Source: Physcomitrium patens (lineage: Eukaryota > Streptophyta > Bryopsida > Funariales > Funariaceae). From it: DNA of 64,000 nucleotides. The DNA lies in the NCBI RefSeq assembly GCF_000002425.4, contig NC_037254.1:22521120-22585119 (forward strand), read 5' to 3'. Each line of letters opens with the position of its first letter. Within the stretch, counting starts at the first letter, position 1. Positions 12,752-22,503 of this stretch are shown one piece after another. The notes beneath the pieces were generated by a model. The model was given only the letters and a program-made list of their open reading frames with translations, had not been told where the DNA came from and did no database searches. The position numbers and the translations under genes are program-made.

Positions 12752-13174
12752 AATTAGGTCACATTAGCCCTTCACTTCAGGATCACCCAAATGTTGAATT
12801 GGTCTTTTCCCTTTTTGTTGACTCCTGGTAAGAATGGGTTGGATACATTCCACCCAATTTATCAGAGAATCTTGAGGACCTTGATTTATCTCCTCTATTT
12901 TTCCTTGATTTTGGATCTGCTGATCTCAATTATTGAAATTGAACGGAGCATTACATTGCTGATAAGTATGCTTCGACTGCTTGTAATTCCCTAAACTAGT
13001 ACATAATCATCACTAACTCTAGAATTGGGACATTCACTGGTATAATAGTCAATCTATTTGCAACGAAAATATTGAAGTGGTCTTCTTACACCTCCATCAG
13101 GCATATTGGGTGTCTCCATCGATATATACCTTGTAAGTTTGTTCCATGTAGAGTTAGAAAATGATCTTGATTGT

Positions 13175-13179
13175 CCCGT
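13175..13179. other. Target-site duplication cccgt, left copy
   Basis: Identical to 19330-19334 on the other side of Y. Perfect 5-bp match, as usual for Ty3 integrases. Confidence 0.95.
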
Positions 13180-13339
13180 TGTCACGGACACAAAATACAG
13201 ACTTGAAATCTAACAAGAAGTTCAAGAAGAAGTGGCAGAACTAGATTAAACAGATGAGTACAAGAACAACACCAGAAAGGTGAGCTAGAACTCCAAGAGA
13301 TGTGTTGTCGAGACTGAAGAACCCTTCAGCCTCGACTCC

Positions 13340-13347
13340 TATATATA
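13340..13347 (-). promoter_or_regulatory. TATA box in the 3' LTR of Y
   Basis: TATATATA followed by GG on the minus strand. The same site in the 5' LTR, at 19078-19085, would drive the element. It lies about 105-245 bp downstream (in element sense) of the heat-shock-type repeats. Confidence 0.6.
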
Positions 13348-13451
13348 CTACTGAATAGGAAGCTTCTCGAGCTACTTCCGCTAACTAGGACGCTTCTCTA
13401 ACAACTTCTATTAATTAGGAAACTTCTCGAGCAACTTCCTAGAATCTATCA

Positions 13452-13600
13452 GAATATTCTAGAACCTTCTAAGAATATTCTAGAACCTTCTAAGAGAATC
13501 TTTAGGGAATATTCTAAGAATCTTCTAGAAGCTTCTAAAGGAATCTTTAGAGAATCTTTAGAAAATATTCTAGAAGAATATTCGAAGAATCTTCTAATGT
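13452..13600. promoter_or_regulatory. Heat-shock-element arrays in the 3' LTR of Y
   Basis: Perfect alternating pentamers of the form GAAnnTTCnnGAAnnTTC occur at 13452-13469, 13473-13490 and 13518-13535. More partial units run to about 13590. This is the binding pattern of plant heat-shock transcription factors. In element sense they lie upstream of the TATA box. Confidence 0.65.
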
Positions 13601-13612
13601 ATGTCCATGACA

Positions 13613-13626
13613 TCACCTCCTCTTCT
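13613..13626 (-). other. Polypurine tract of Y
   Basis: On the minus strand AGAAGAGGAGGTGA ends directly at the 3' LTR, where plus-strand DNA synthesis would be primed. E3 has GAAGGGAGGGTAA at the matching place (54025-54037). Confidence 0.75.
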
Positions 13627-13662
13627 AGCTTCGAGGTCTCCGAGAAGCAATGTTGTTATCAG

Positions 13663-14010
13663 TCAATACCAACGTAAGAAAATGAAAATCTGTCGCATCA
13701 CATCCGCTATGAATTCCAATTGTTGTTCGCGAGGCAAATGATTCATCGGCCCTTGGAGCCAACGGTAGTGACCAACACCTTCAACCTCTGACCAAGCGTG
13801 GACTTCTGTGTCTTCATTGTGAAACTGCCCTCCAAACACACCTTCTGGCTGACCGTCGTAGGCAGGTTCGACCTCAAATACAATTACTAGCGATCTGTTG
13901 CTCGGTATCCTCCGACGTCGTCGTGGTGCAGGCGGTTCTTCATCTCGCGGTCGTCTTCGTGAGCTAGTCGCTTGAGATGACATAACAAGTGTAGTATCTT
14001 GACTATCCAT
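13663..14010 (-). CDS. ORF3 of Y, conserved protein of unknown function
   Basis: 115 codons, ATG to TGA, starting 126 bp after the end of pol and ending 50 bp before the LTR. The N-terminal third is very basic, with two Arg clusters around residues 18-22 and 30-34 (SSRRRPR and PRRRRR) that could be a nuclear-localisation or nucleic-acid-binding tail. The middle reads 'SLVIVFEVE', then QPEGVF, then GHYRWLQGPMNHL; the end is hydrophobic. No transmembrane segment or signal peptide is obvious. I do not recognise a family. Decayed homologues with the same motifs lie at the same place in E3 (54138-54300) and E2 (34440-34600), so it is an inherited element gene and not a chance frame. It may be expressed from a spliced or subgenomic RNA; that is inference. 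Confidence 0.75.
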   Translation of the reverse strand: MDSQDTTLVMSSQATSSRRRPRDEEPPAPRRRRRIPSNRSLVIVFEVEPAYDGQPEGVFGGQFHNEDTEVHAWSEVEGVGHYRWLQGPMNHLPREQQLEFIADVMRQIFIFLRWY

Positions 14011-14136
14011 GTCTAAAGGCTAAAATGATGAGAGCAAACTATAGTTGCTAACAAAGTTCTACACTATCGAACTATGGGTTTTGGAGGTGCCCTCCTCCCT
14101 TTTTATGCTACTTGATGAGCAAGCTTCAGCAAGAAG

Positions 14137-17100
14137 CTATCGTTGAATCGGCTTAGGTTTATGAGGATATCGTTGATGAAATTCTTGTACCTTTTTTGTC
14201 GCATTGACAAGATGTTCGGCACGCTCCCACGTTCGTTCATTGATGTCGTATCCACTCCAATACACTAAATACTCCAATTTTCTTCTATTACGCCGTGAAT
14301 CTAGTACCTTTTCCACCTCGTATTCCTCATGGTTTTCAATTTCGATACTTGGTGGCGGACTTTGTACTCTTTGGGGAAAAGCTGACTCTCGATAAGGTTC
14401 CAACAAAGACACGTGAAAGACTGGATGTACCTTCATAGTAGCTGGTAACTCCAGACGATATGCCACCGGATTGATCTGCTTCCCGATAACAAATGGCCCT
14501 AATCTCCGATAGTCCAATTTGTCACATGGCCGCTTGGTCTTGATATTCCGTCGAAGAAGCCATACTTTACTTCCAACTTTAAAAGTAGGCACCTCATTTC
14601 GATATTTATCTGCAGATGCCTTGTAACTCTCTTGGGCAGATTGCAATTGAAGCTTCAACGTCGCTTAAAGCTCCGATAGTTGCTTCACAAATCCTTCAGC
14701 TGCTGGGTTGTTATTTGCTGAAGAACTCAATAAATCGAGCTTGGGGTGGTATCCGTAGTTGGAGAAGAATGGTGTTTGTTGAGTTGACGCATGAAGAGTG
14801 TTGTTGTATGCGAACTCAGCAAGCGGTAGATATGCAGTCCAATCATCTTGTTGATAGTTGATGCTGCATCGTAAATATTGCTCCAAAACTTGATTCACCC
14901 GCTCCGTTTGACCGTCAGTTTGAGGATGAAAAGCCGAAGAGAGCTTAATATCCACCTTCAATATCTCAAAGAGGGACCTCCAAAACTTGGATACAAACTG
15001 AGTACCTCGATCCGACACGATATCATCTGGTAGGCCATGATAACGATATATGTTATCAAGAAAGAGTCTTGCGGTGTCTTCACTTGACGATGTTTGCTTG
15101 CAAGGCACGAAATGCGCCATCTTTGTAAATCGATCCACCACAACAAAGATGATGTCAAATGAATTCGATGGCGGTAGGTCCGTAATGAAGTCCATAGAAA
15201 TTGAAGACCATGGTCGGTGCGGAATAGGCAATGGCTGGAGAAGTCCATATGGACGATGTCGAGGGATCTTGGATCTTGAACAAACATCACAAGAAAGGAC
15301 AAATTCCTTCACATCCTTCCACATTTACAGCCACCAAAAATCTCGTGAAATGAGCTCCAAAGTCTTTTTGAATCCAAAATGTCCCGCAGCTGGAAAGTCG
15401 TGGCGAGATTGAAGTACTCGGAGTCGAGTTGGTCCTTTTGGGATATACAACCGCTCCTCAAAATACAGAAGATCTCCCTCCACCTTAAACTTGTCATTAT
15501 CGACACGTTGTTTGATGTCAAGAGCTATAGAATCCTCAATGGTCGCAGTACGTACCTCGCTGAGGAAGCCGTCATCGATAGTTGCAACAGTAGCAAAAAT
15601 CATGAATTTTTCTGGTTTCAACAATGTTGTACATTGTTGATCAAACGCTGCTTCTCCAGCCTTTGGCGCAAGATACGATCTCCTCGATAATGCGTCAGAT
15701 AATCCTTGCTGTTTTCCAGGGCGGTAGGTGATAATAAAGTCAAATCGTGATAGAGACATATTCCATCGAGCTTGACGACGATTCAAAATTCGAGCTGTCA
15801 TGAAGTACTCCAAATTCTTGTGGTCCGTATAAACAGTCACTGGATGTGCAGCTCCTTCGAGGAAGTGACGCCACTCTTGGAAGGCATCCACTATAGCAAG
15901 CAGCTCTTTGTCGTGGATCTCGTAGTTGATCTCAGCAGCAGAGAACTTCCGTGAATAGAACGCAACTGGGTGAAGCTTCTTGTCTATGCCCATCTGTGAA
16001 AGCACAGCTCCCAAAGCAAAATCTGAAGCATCGGTCTCTAAATAGAAAGCCTTTGCAAAGTCAGGGTGTACCAAGATTGGAGCCGTAGTGAATGCCGTCT
16101 TGAGATCTTGAAATGCTTTTGCTGCTTGTGATCCCCATTTGAGCTTGTCTTTGCTTGTTAGACGCGTGAGTGGTGCAGCAACTTGAGAATAATTCTTGAT
16201 GAAGATCCGATAGAAGTTAGCAAATCCAAGAAAACACTGAACATCTCTAACCGTCTTCGGAACTTCCCAAGATATAATTGCTTCTACCTTTTTTGGATCC
16301 ATCTTCAAGCCCTCTGTAGTTGCAATGAAGCCCAAAAATTCCATCTCATTCTGGTGAAATTGACACTTCTCCAACTTGGCGTAGAGTCCTCGTTCGCGTA
16401 GTTTTTCAAGAACCAAACAAACGTGCTTCTCATGTTCTTCTTCATTCTTGGAAAATATCAAAATATCATCCAGATAGATGACAACAAAGTCATCGAGGTA
16501 CTCCTGAAAGATGTCGTTCATCATATGCTGAAAGATCGCTGGAGCATTGGTAAGACCAAAAGGCATGACATTGTACTCAAAATGGCCATACCTTGTACGA
16601 AAGGCTGTCTTCCATTCATCTCCTTCTTTGATTCGCACAAGGTTGTAGGCTCCTCTTAAATCAATCTTTGTAAAAATTCTTGCACGTCCAAGTTGATCTA
16701 AGAGGCCGGAGATCAAAGGTAAGGGATAGCGATTTTTCTTGGTCACCTTGTTGAGTCCTCGGTAGTCCACGCACATCCGCAGTGAGCCATCCTTTTTCTT
16801 CACGAATAGGATTGGTGCTCCAGCTGGCGACTTTGAATGTCGAATAAAATTCTTGGCTAGATTCTCATCGATGTACTTCCATAATTCTGCCAACTCCGTC
16901 TGCGATAGGTTGTATATTGGACCAAAAGGTGGTTGTGCTCCTTCCTCTAAGTCTATGGCGCAATCATATGGTCGATGTTCCGGCAGTATATCGGCATTCT
17001 TCTTCTGAAACACGTCTTCAAAATCCCTATATTGCTCTGGTATATTCGATGTTGAGATATTCTCGCCGCTAGTTGGAGCTGCATAAATGACAAATGGTGT

Positions 17101-17607
17101 GCCTTCCTTGGACGATCTTAGGAACGCTCTCGCTCCAATAAACATGGATTTCTTCATGTAGGTTCTACCAACAGGTTTATTATTATTTTTTTCAGGAAAT
17201 GTTATCCTTCGTAGCCTCCAATCAATGGACGGATTATGATCTTCTAACCAAGAAAGACCAAGGATAACAGGGCTTGATGGGGTTCTAATAATATTAAAAA
17301 TAACGTGACTACTATGGTCCTTAAACACCACTTCTATAGGTTCTGATTCGTGGGTAACGTTGCCTGACAATAAGGGTCGTCCATCTATCACCTCTACGTG
17401 AACAGGTTTGGACTTCTGTACTAAACGGATCTTGTGGCGTTTAGCAAACTCTTCATCTAAAAAACAAGTAGATGCCCCCGAATCCAATAAAGCTAAAGTT
17501 TTTTGTTTTTGAGGGCCTAAAAACAAAGGAATTGTAAAACAACGGGCAGGTTGGACAGAGAAGGAGGAACCTGATTGTTGTCGTGATATTAGATTGTCCA
17601 TCCGCAT
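14137..17607 (-). pseudogene. Y pol polyprotein with two in-frame stops
   Basis: One continuous frame interrupted by TAA at 15325-15327 and 14665-14667. Domains from the start: retropepsin (LLDSGASTCFLDEEFAKRH, about residues 40-58); RT with YLDDIL (about residue 380); RNase H beginning at ETDASDFALGAVLSQ (about residue 524) and ending near DALSRR; integrase zinc finger with its two His before the first stop and CDVC after it. The DDE core reads SMDFITDLPP, 'IVSDRGTQF' and HPQTDGQTERVNQ, and the GPF/Y-type C-terminus follows. The last 60 residues form a chromodomain (YEVEKVLDSRRNRRKLEYLV, then the WSGY and TWE positions), which targets integration to histone-marked chromatin in this lineage. 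Pol lies in the -1 frame relative to gag and stays open upstream of its ATG. The first stop replaces a CAA codon kept in E1 and E3. Confidence 0.95.
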
Positions 17608-17612
17608 GGTTC

Positions 17613-18614
17613 CTACTGTGGCTGGGCGTCGTCGTTTTCCGGAATCATCGCACTTCTAGTCTTGACAGGGTGCCAATTTTGCTTCTTTGGGCAATTTCCA
17701 ACCTTGTGACCTTCTTCTCCACAGTACAAACATAACCCTTCCTCCATACGCCGTTTCTTCTCTGTTGGAGTAAGAGATCGGACACGCGCCGTGTCGATTT
17801 GCATGTCTGTTGCCTCTGAATGTGAGTTTAAGCTATTTGCAGACATAGTCACGTCGTAACGAGTCATTTGGTGTCTTGGACGTTGGTCTTGGCGACGCTG
17901 GAATAGGCGGTTGTCACACTTTACAGCTTGGCTAATAGCTTCGTTGAGCGTTTGAGGATCAGGAAGAGATAACAGCAAGTCCTTCACATCATCCTTCAAG
18001 CCCCAATAAAACTGACTCACCAACGCCTCTTCACCCCAATTAATGTCACTTGCTAATTGTCTGAAATCCGAGGCATAGACTGATGCAGAGCGTGTTCCTT
18101 GTCGTAGCGATCTGATCTTTGTTGTAGCCCATTGAACTTTATCATGCTCGCCAAATGCTTCTGCAAACGCCTCCAAGAACGTTTCAAAGTTGCTCAAGAT
18201 TGGCGATCGCTTCTCAAACAAGGGAGTAAACCAAGACAGAGCTTGTGCTGTAAGCAAGGTTCCAACAAGCCCAACACGCGCTTCCTCCGTCGGATAACGT
18301 TCGGGCTGTAAAATTGTTATCAACCTCATTTGGTTGACAAAACCTCGAAACTTGGAACGAGTTCCATCAAACTTATCCGGAAGACTAACTCGAGGCTCCT
18401 TTCGTTGTAGGACTACTCGATCTTGTTGAAATGGAGGTAGAACTGCTTCTTCTGGTGCAGAAGTTTGAGGCTGATATGCTTTAGATGGCGCTATCCCAGA
18501 TGCTCCATTGTTATGGAGTCCTACCATGACTCCTTCGATCTCTGTTGTCCTATGTGACAACGAGGCAAGAGCATTTATGATGGCGTCTAGTTTGGATTCC
18601 AAACTTTCAGCCAT
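17613..18614 (-). CDS. Y gag capsid/nucleocapsid protein
   Basis: 333 residues, intact. It starts MAESLESKLDAI with an N-terminal helical region. A typical Ty3 capsid block follows (about residues 78-230, including 'PDKFDGTRSKFRGFVNQ'). One CCHC zinc knuckle lies near the C-terminus (CLYCGEEGHKVGNC, about residue 294), for packaging the element RNA. The ATG at 18612-18614 follows an approximately 300-bp leader after the primer site. The stop TAG is 5 bp before the first ATG of pol. Because gag is intact, Y RNA could still be packaged, or help related copies, even though its own pol is interrupted. Confidence 0.93.
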   Translation of the reverse strand: MAESLESKLDAIINALASLSHRTTEIEGVMVGLHNNGASGIAPSKAYQPQTSAPEEAVLPPFQQDRVVLQRKEPRVSLPDKFDGTRSKFRGFVNQMRLITILQPERYPTEEARVGLVGTLLTAQALSWFTPLFEKRSPILSNFETFLEAFAEAFGEHDKVQWATTKIRSLRQGTRSASVYASDFRQLASDINWGEEALVSQFYWGLKDDVKDLLLSLPDPQTLNEAISQAVKCDNRLFQRRQDQRPRHQMTRYDVTMSANSLNSHSEATDMQIDTARVRSLTPTEKKRRMEEGLCLYCGEEGHKVGNCPKKQNWHPVKTRSAMIPENDDAQPQ

Positions 18615-18882
18615 TTTAACGTCTTAACCTTCGGCTAACCTTCAGAAAGAAGAAAAAAGAGTTTTGACAAGAGGACAATATTGGTTCAGAGGAGAGTACT
18701 CCGCAACCTCTAAAACGCCTTAAGACTCCAAGATGAGGGGTAATCCACTCTCTCCAAGAAGAATAAGGCTCCAATATTGAGAAAGAAGAGATATCAGTTT
18801 AGAGGAGGGTAATCCGCAACCTCTAAAACACTAGCACACCTTCAAGAAGAGGGGTTATCCACTCTCTAACAAGAAGGAACTA

Positions 18883-18894
18883 GCTCTGATACCA
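18883..18894 (-). other. Primer-binding site of Y (initiator-Met tRNA)
   Basis: TGGTATCAGAGC on the minus strand is the complement of the 3' end of plant initiator-methionine tRNA. It is 23 nt from the LTR, farther than the usual 0-5 nt. Confidence 0.85.
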
Positions 18895-18917
18895 GTGAAA
18901 ATGTAGTCTCGACAAAC

Positions 18918-19329
18918 TGTCACGGACACAAAATACAGACTTGAAATCTAACAAGAAGTTCAAGAAGAAGTGGCAGAACTAGATTAAACAGATGAGTACA
19001 AGAACAACACCAGAAAGGTGAGCTAGAACTCCAAGAGATGTGTTGTCGAGACTGAAGAACCCTTCAGCCTCGACTCCTATATATACTACTGAATAGGAAG
19101 CTTCTCGAGCTACTTCCGCTAACTAGGACGCTTCTCCAACAACTTCTATTAATTAGGAAACTTCTCGAGCAACTTCCTAGAATCTATCAGAATATTCTAG
19201 AACCTTCTAAGAGAATCTTTAGGGAATATTCTAAGAATCTTCTAGAAGCTTCTAAAGGAATCTTTAGAGAATCTTTAGAGAATATTCTAGAAGAATATTT
19301 GAAGAATCTTCCAATGTATGTCCATGACA
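18918..19329 (-). repeat. 5' LTR of Y
   Basis: 412 bp, acting as promoter of the element. TATA box at 19078-19085; heat-shock-type arrays at 19190-19207 and 19235-19252 upstream in element sense. It lacks the 21-bp duplication found in the 3' LTR. Confidence 0.97.
19190..19252. promoter_or_regulatory. Heat-shock-element arrays in the 5' LTR of Y
   Basis: Two perfect four-unit arrays, GAAtaTTCtaGAAccTTC at 19190-19207 and GAAtcTTCtaGAAgcTTC at 19235-19252. They lie about 105-170 bp upstream of the TATA box in the direction of element transcription. Confidence 0.65.
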
Positions 19330-19334
19330 CCCGT
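19330..19334. other. Target-site duplication cccgt, right copy
   Basis: Matches 13175-13179 exactly. Confidence 0.95.
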
Positions 19335-20216
19335 TGGAATGGAGGAAACTTGGTTCGATAACGTCGGTGGAGTATACTGGTGATACCTCTGCTGCTCTTT
19401 TTCATAGCTTTGGGGATTTAATGCAGACCCCTGATTAAAATTGGAACTTTGAAAGTTATTGAATGCTCGATTTTGTCGATTAGATCGATTTCTATTCCAT
19501 CCAAACGTATTTTTTGATTGAACTTGATTGACGTCCCAGTGAGTAGGTGGGATCATGGTTTGATTATTGAATTGTTGTTGCCTTTGTAAATTCCAACATT
19601 TAGCTGTTAAGTGCTTTCCTCCGCAAAATGTACATTGATCCATCATTTGTGAGAGTGAAGGGCATTCTGTTACCAAATGATCATGGCCCTTACAATTACT
19701 GCACCAAACATTGGTCCTAGTATTGGCAGGCTTTTGCCTCTTCTCTTTATTCTTGGCCATACTGACGGCCATTTCTTCCATTTTCTTCGTCAGGTTCAAT
19801 AACAAGGCTTAATTGGAATCTTTTGGGGCTGATATTATTGGTTACTCTGCTATAGTTAATGTTTGTTGTTGATACGGAAAATAGGGAGCATACGTTGTTG
19901 TGACGTTTGGTGGTATAGCTTGCAATGGGGTGATATTAATTGGCCCCTGAATATTGGCACTGGAATTGGCTTTTGTATCTAACATCCGTGGATAAGCATC
20001 CATTGATCCGTTCCAAGTCAGATTTTGATAACTGCCTTGAACAGGAATCATCGTAGCTCTCGCAGTTAAAAACTGATCATAATGGCATTCCTCCCAAACC
20101 TTGGCTCTATTAAGGAATGCAGACACTGTAACGGATTGAGCTTCATTCACAAAAATTTTTAACTCTGGTGGTTGCAAACCATTGATTAATATGGATAAGT
20201 TAAATACCTCCAGCAT
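19335..20216 (-). pseudogene. A gag, C-terminal part with two zinc knuckles
   Basis: Two frames, 19842-20216 and 19335-19805, separated by a stop. The second contains CSNCKGHDHLVTEC and CTFCGGKHLTAKC, tandem CCHC-type knuckles (the second variant) of a nucleocapsid. The first contains the tail of the capsid region ('LINGLQPPELKIFV'). The right-hand frame reads on into the LTR of Y by chance. The remainder of this region continues on the other side of Y at 13174. Confidence 0.8.
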
Positions 20217-20350
20217 TTAGTGATTCGGCCACTTACTGAGTATATTAGCCACTCAGCCATAGTATAATTCCACTACCTCTTCTACGATCATTTTGCTATT
20301 TATTAACCTCTCTCGAAGGCAGTCCTCAAAACCAATTGGCCAAAAATGGG

Positions 20351-21211
20351 TTAAAATGCATTCCTCAATGCTTCCCAATTCAGAAATTGATCCATTGGTT
20401 GGCAGTTGTACCATTCAAATGCCATGTCTTTTAAGGTTGTTGGCAACCATCGTAACCAAATATCTTTGGTTCTTCCATTATTGGCTACACATGCTGTCAA
20501 AAACTGAGACAAATGTTGATCGGGATCCGCACCCAAAAAGTCCCAAAAAGTAGGTAATAGAGCCACGCTTGTTGTACGATTGCTCACGTCACCCATTTGT
20601 ACTACTATTAGAATTGCTGGACCACCCGTCGCCATTAAAGAGGACAATGTGCCGCTTAATCTCTTATTAAAATTACCACTCTCTTCTCCAATTATCTTTT
20701 TCAGACTTTCCAACCTCCTCAATTTACTATTATTATCCTCGAATAAGTTTATTAGTTGAATTGGAGGTGAAAAGGATGGATTTTGAAATACGTTGAATTG
20801 GCCCTTATTGGTAAGCAATTTATGCCATTCTATGGAATTAATTTTTATAGAATCGACAGTTTTCGCTATTGGGAAGGTATCCAATGGAGTACCCAGTTCT
20901 TCTGTTTTTCTTCCACTTGCAGTTATCAAGTTCAAGAGATACGCTGGATTGTTGATAAAATTTCCTACGAGTGTTCTTGGTAATTTTCTTAATGGTATAT
21001 ATGTCTGAAATATTAGAGTTCGGTCAGCTTCTGGGTATGCTCGGATATGTTGACAGACATACAACCATGGCTTAAGCCAACTTTTTTGACGCTTCCTTTT
21101 TAACTTGCATTCTTGCTCGTTTTGCAACGATTCTCTTGCTTGCGCTCTCTCTTGTCTTTCTTTCGACTGGCGTGTTTTTTTTACTGCGATGTTCTCATTC
21201 TTAATAACCAT
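20351..21211 (-). pseudogene. A gag, N-terminal and capsid part
   Basis: 286 codons beginning at an ATG (21209-21211) about 90 bp after the primer site. A Lys/Arg-rich N-terminus is followed by the capsid signature 'LGADPDQHLSQFLTACV' and 'DIWLRWLPTTLKDMAFEWY', typical of Athila/Tat-like gag. The frame is cut by a stop at 20351, and the protein would have continued at 20216. This is the best preserved part of A. Confidence 0.85.
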
Positions 21212-21302
21212 AATCTTTCATTATATACTAATAAATTTGCTTCTTATTTCCCTGCTACTCATCCGATAATTAATTGCTAACACTCAATGCTATTGTCATT
21301 CT

Positions 21303-21317
21303 CCGGCAGCGGTGCCA
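21303..21317 (-). other. Primer-binding site of A (tRNA-Asp type)
   Basis: TGGCACCGCTGCCGG on the minus strand, 3 nt from the LTR. It matches the complement of plant tRNA-Asp (TGGCGCCGTTGCCGG) except for two transitions. This primer is usual for Athila-type elements. Confidence 0.8.
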
Positions 21318-21320
21318 AAA

Positions 21321-22087
21321 TGTAATTGTCATTTTACTTATTCTACAAATTTCTTTTAGAATAAACTTGTACAGTAGAATTCGAACTCAGGGAAAGACTA
21401 AGCGCATGAGCTTACAAGTTAGGATTACTCAATTAACTATATTCCGAACCACTAAAACACCAAGAAACACTACAATGCTTGCTTCCAGGAACAATACTCC
21501 TTCATCAACAGATAACAACAGTGTGCAACCTTGTACTCTTAAAAGACTACTCAAAACTCATAAATTCCATCCAACACCAATAATAACAGACTTCACTCCA
21601 ACCAATCTAAATTCACAAAATTTCTGTAATCACCAATTTCCTTTCTCAGTACATACACAACTCTCAATAAACAACAATCATAATCTTCCATCCATAATCA
21701 ATCTTCTAATAACTTCTTATATAATTCAATCAGATAATACTCCAATTACATAATCAATAACTCATAAATCAATCTCTGATTTATTCCACAGATTCACTTT
21801 TCAGTATTCAAAAACTATCCATTACTCTTTAACAACAAAGAAAACAAAAAAAAGCAAAGAGGTAGCACCAAGCTTAACCTTGACTCATGACTATCACAAT
21901 TTGGCCCTCCCAATAAACTTCTACAATTCTTATATAATTGCTATTGATTTCTAGATTCTAATCATAATCCTATAATAACTGCTTTTAATAATTGAATCAA
22001 TCATCTATCCTCCTAAATTGACTATTCTATGGACTATTAGTTTATTTTATCAATATCTTACAAAAACAAACTAATATCTATTGTATA
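21321..22087 (-). repeat. 5' LTR of A
   Basis: 767 bp, the same length as the solo LTR at 600-1366 and its inverse. On the minus strand it starts TATACAATAG (the solo copy has TGTAGAATAG) and ends with the expected ACA. The right flank (gtggc, 22088-22092) cannot be paired because the left end of A is lost. The element landed inside an L4 LTR. Confidence 0.85.
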
Positions 22088-22503
22088 GTGGCCTATATAA
22101 GACCCATTATAAAACATTCTAGAAAGAGCTTTAGGTGGTTATTTAGGTGGGATCTACCATAGAACCTTCTTAAAGGAATTTAAGATGGTTACCTAAGTAA
22201 AGTCCATCATCTAATAACGTTTTAGAAAGTCTAGGCTAGTAGAAAAAAGTATAAATTGGATTGACCAAGGCTTTCTCTACATTTGATTAGGTATGGTTTT
22301 GGACCTTTTTTCTTAGTAAAGTTTGGTTTAGCATCTTCTTATTCAATTTTATTTTATTTTATTTTTATTTGCATAAATTTGTCTTTTATAACCTATTTTA
22401 TTTAATTTTGTTCAGTTTTTTTTTATCTAATTTGTCCTATTTTATGATGATGTTTTACGTGGTTGTAAATTAAAAGACTCTTAAATTCTTAAAATAAACT
22501 AGT
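22088..22503 (+). mobile_element. L4-family LTR fragment
   Basis: It aligns with 7000-7410. The shared block 'agtaaagtttggtt' is at about 22315-22328 and a TATA-like 'gtataaattgg' lies at about 22250. The first about 100 bp are missing because A inserted here. Confidence 0.7.

Larger units (their letters stand above)
13180..13612 (-). repeat. 3' LTR of Y
   Basis: 433 bp. It differs from the 5' LTR by four transitions and by a second copy of a 21-bp unit near 13473-13493, which adds one more heat-shock-type array. The TATA box is at 13340-13347. Confidence 0.97.
13180..19329 (-). mobile_element. Y: young chromovirus with ORF3
   Basis: This 6150-bp element has two LTRs (433 and 412 bp) beginning tgtcacggac and ending tgtccatgaca on the plus strand, and a perfect cccgt target duplication. 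Between the LTRs there are four substitutions and one 21-bp tandem duplication, so insertion is recent. Minus-strand order: LTR, initiator-Met primer site, leader, gag, pol (protease, RT, RNase H, integrase, chromodomain), ORF3, polypurine tract, LTR. It inserted into the gag-pol region of element A. Its base composition is balanced, unlike the old copies around it. Confidence 0.97.
8751..22087 (-). mobile_element. A: Athila/Tat-like Ty3/gypsy element, 3'-truncated, hosting element Y
   Basis: Read on the minus strand: LTR (22087-21321), tRNA-Asp-type primer site, gag (21211-19335), then after the Y insertion the rest of gag-pol with protease, RT, RNase H and integrase ending near 8755. The GRPWL protease tail, the DGGS catalytic motif and the primer site place it outside the chromoviruses, near Athila/Tat. 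All reading frames are broken. A solo LTR of the same family lies at 600-1366 in the opposite orientation. Confidence 0.85.

Noticed and set aside
14204..16659. Several plus-strand frames of 60-120 codons across the Y pol
   Set aside because: Shadows of the minus-strand pol frame.
21274..21753. 159-codon plus-strand frame
   Set aside because: It lies in the A LTR and primer-site region on the antisense strand; Asn/Thr/Ile-rich because of AT content.
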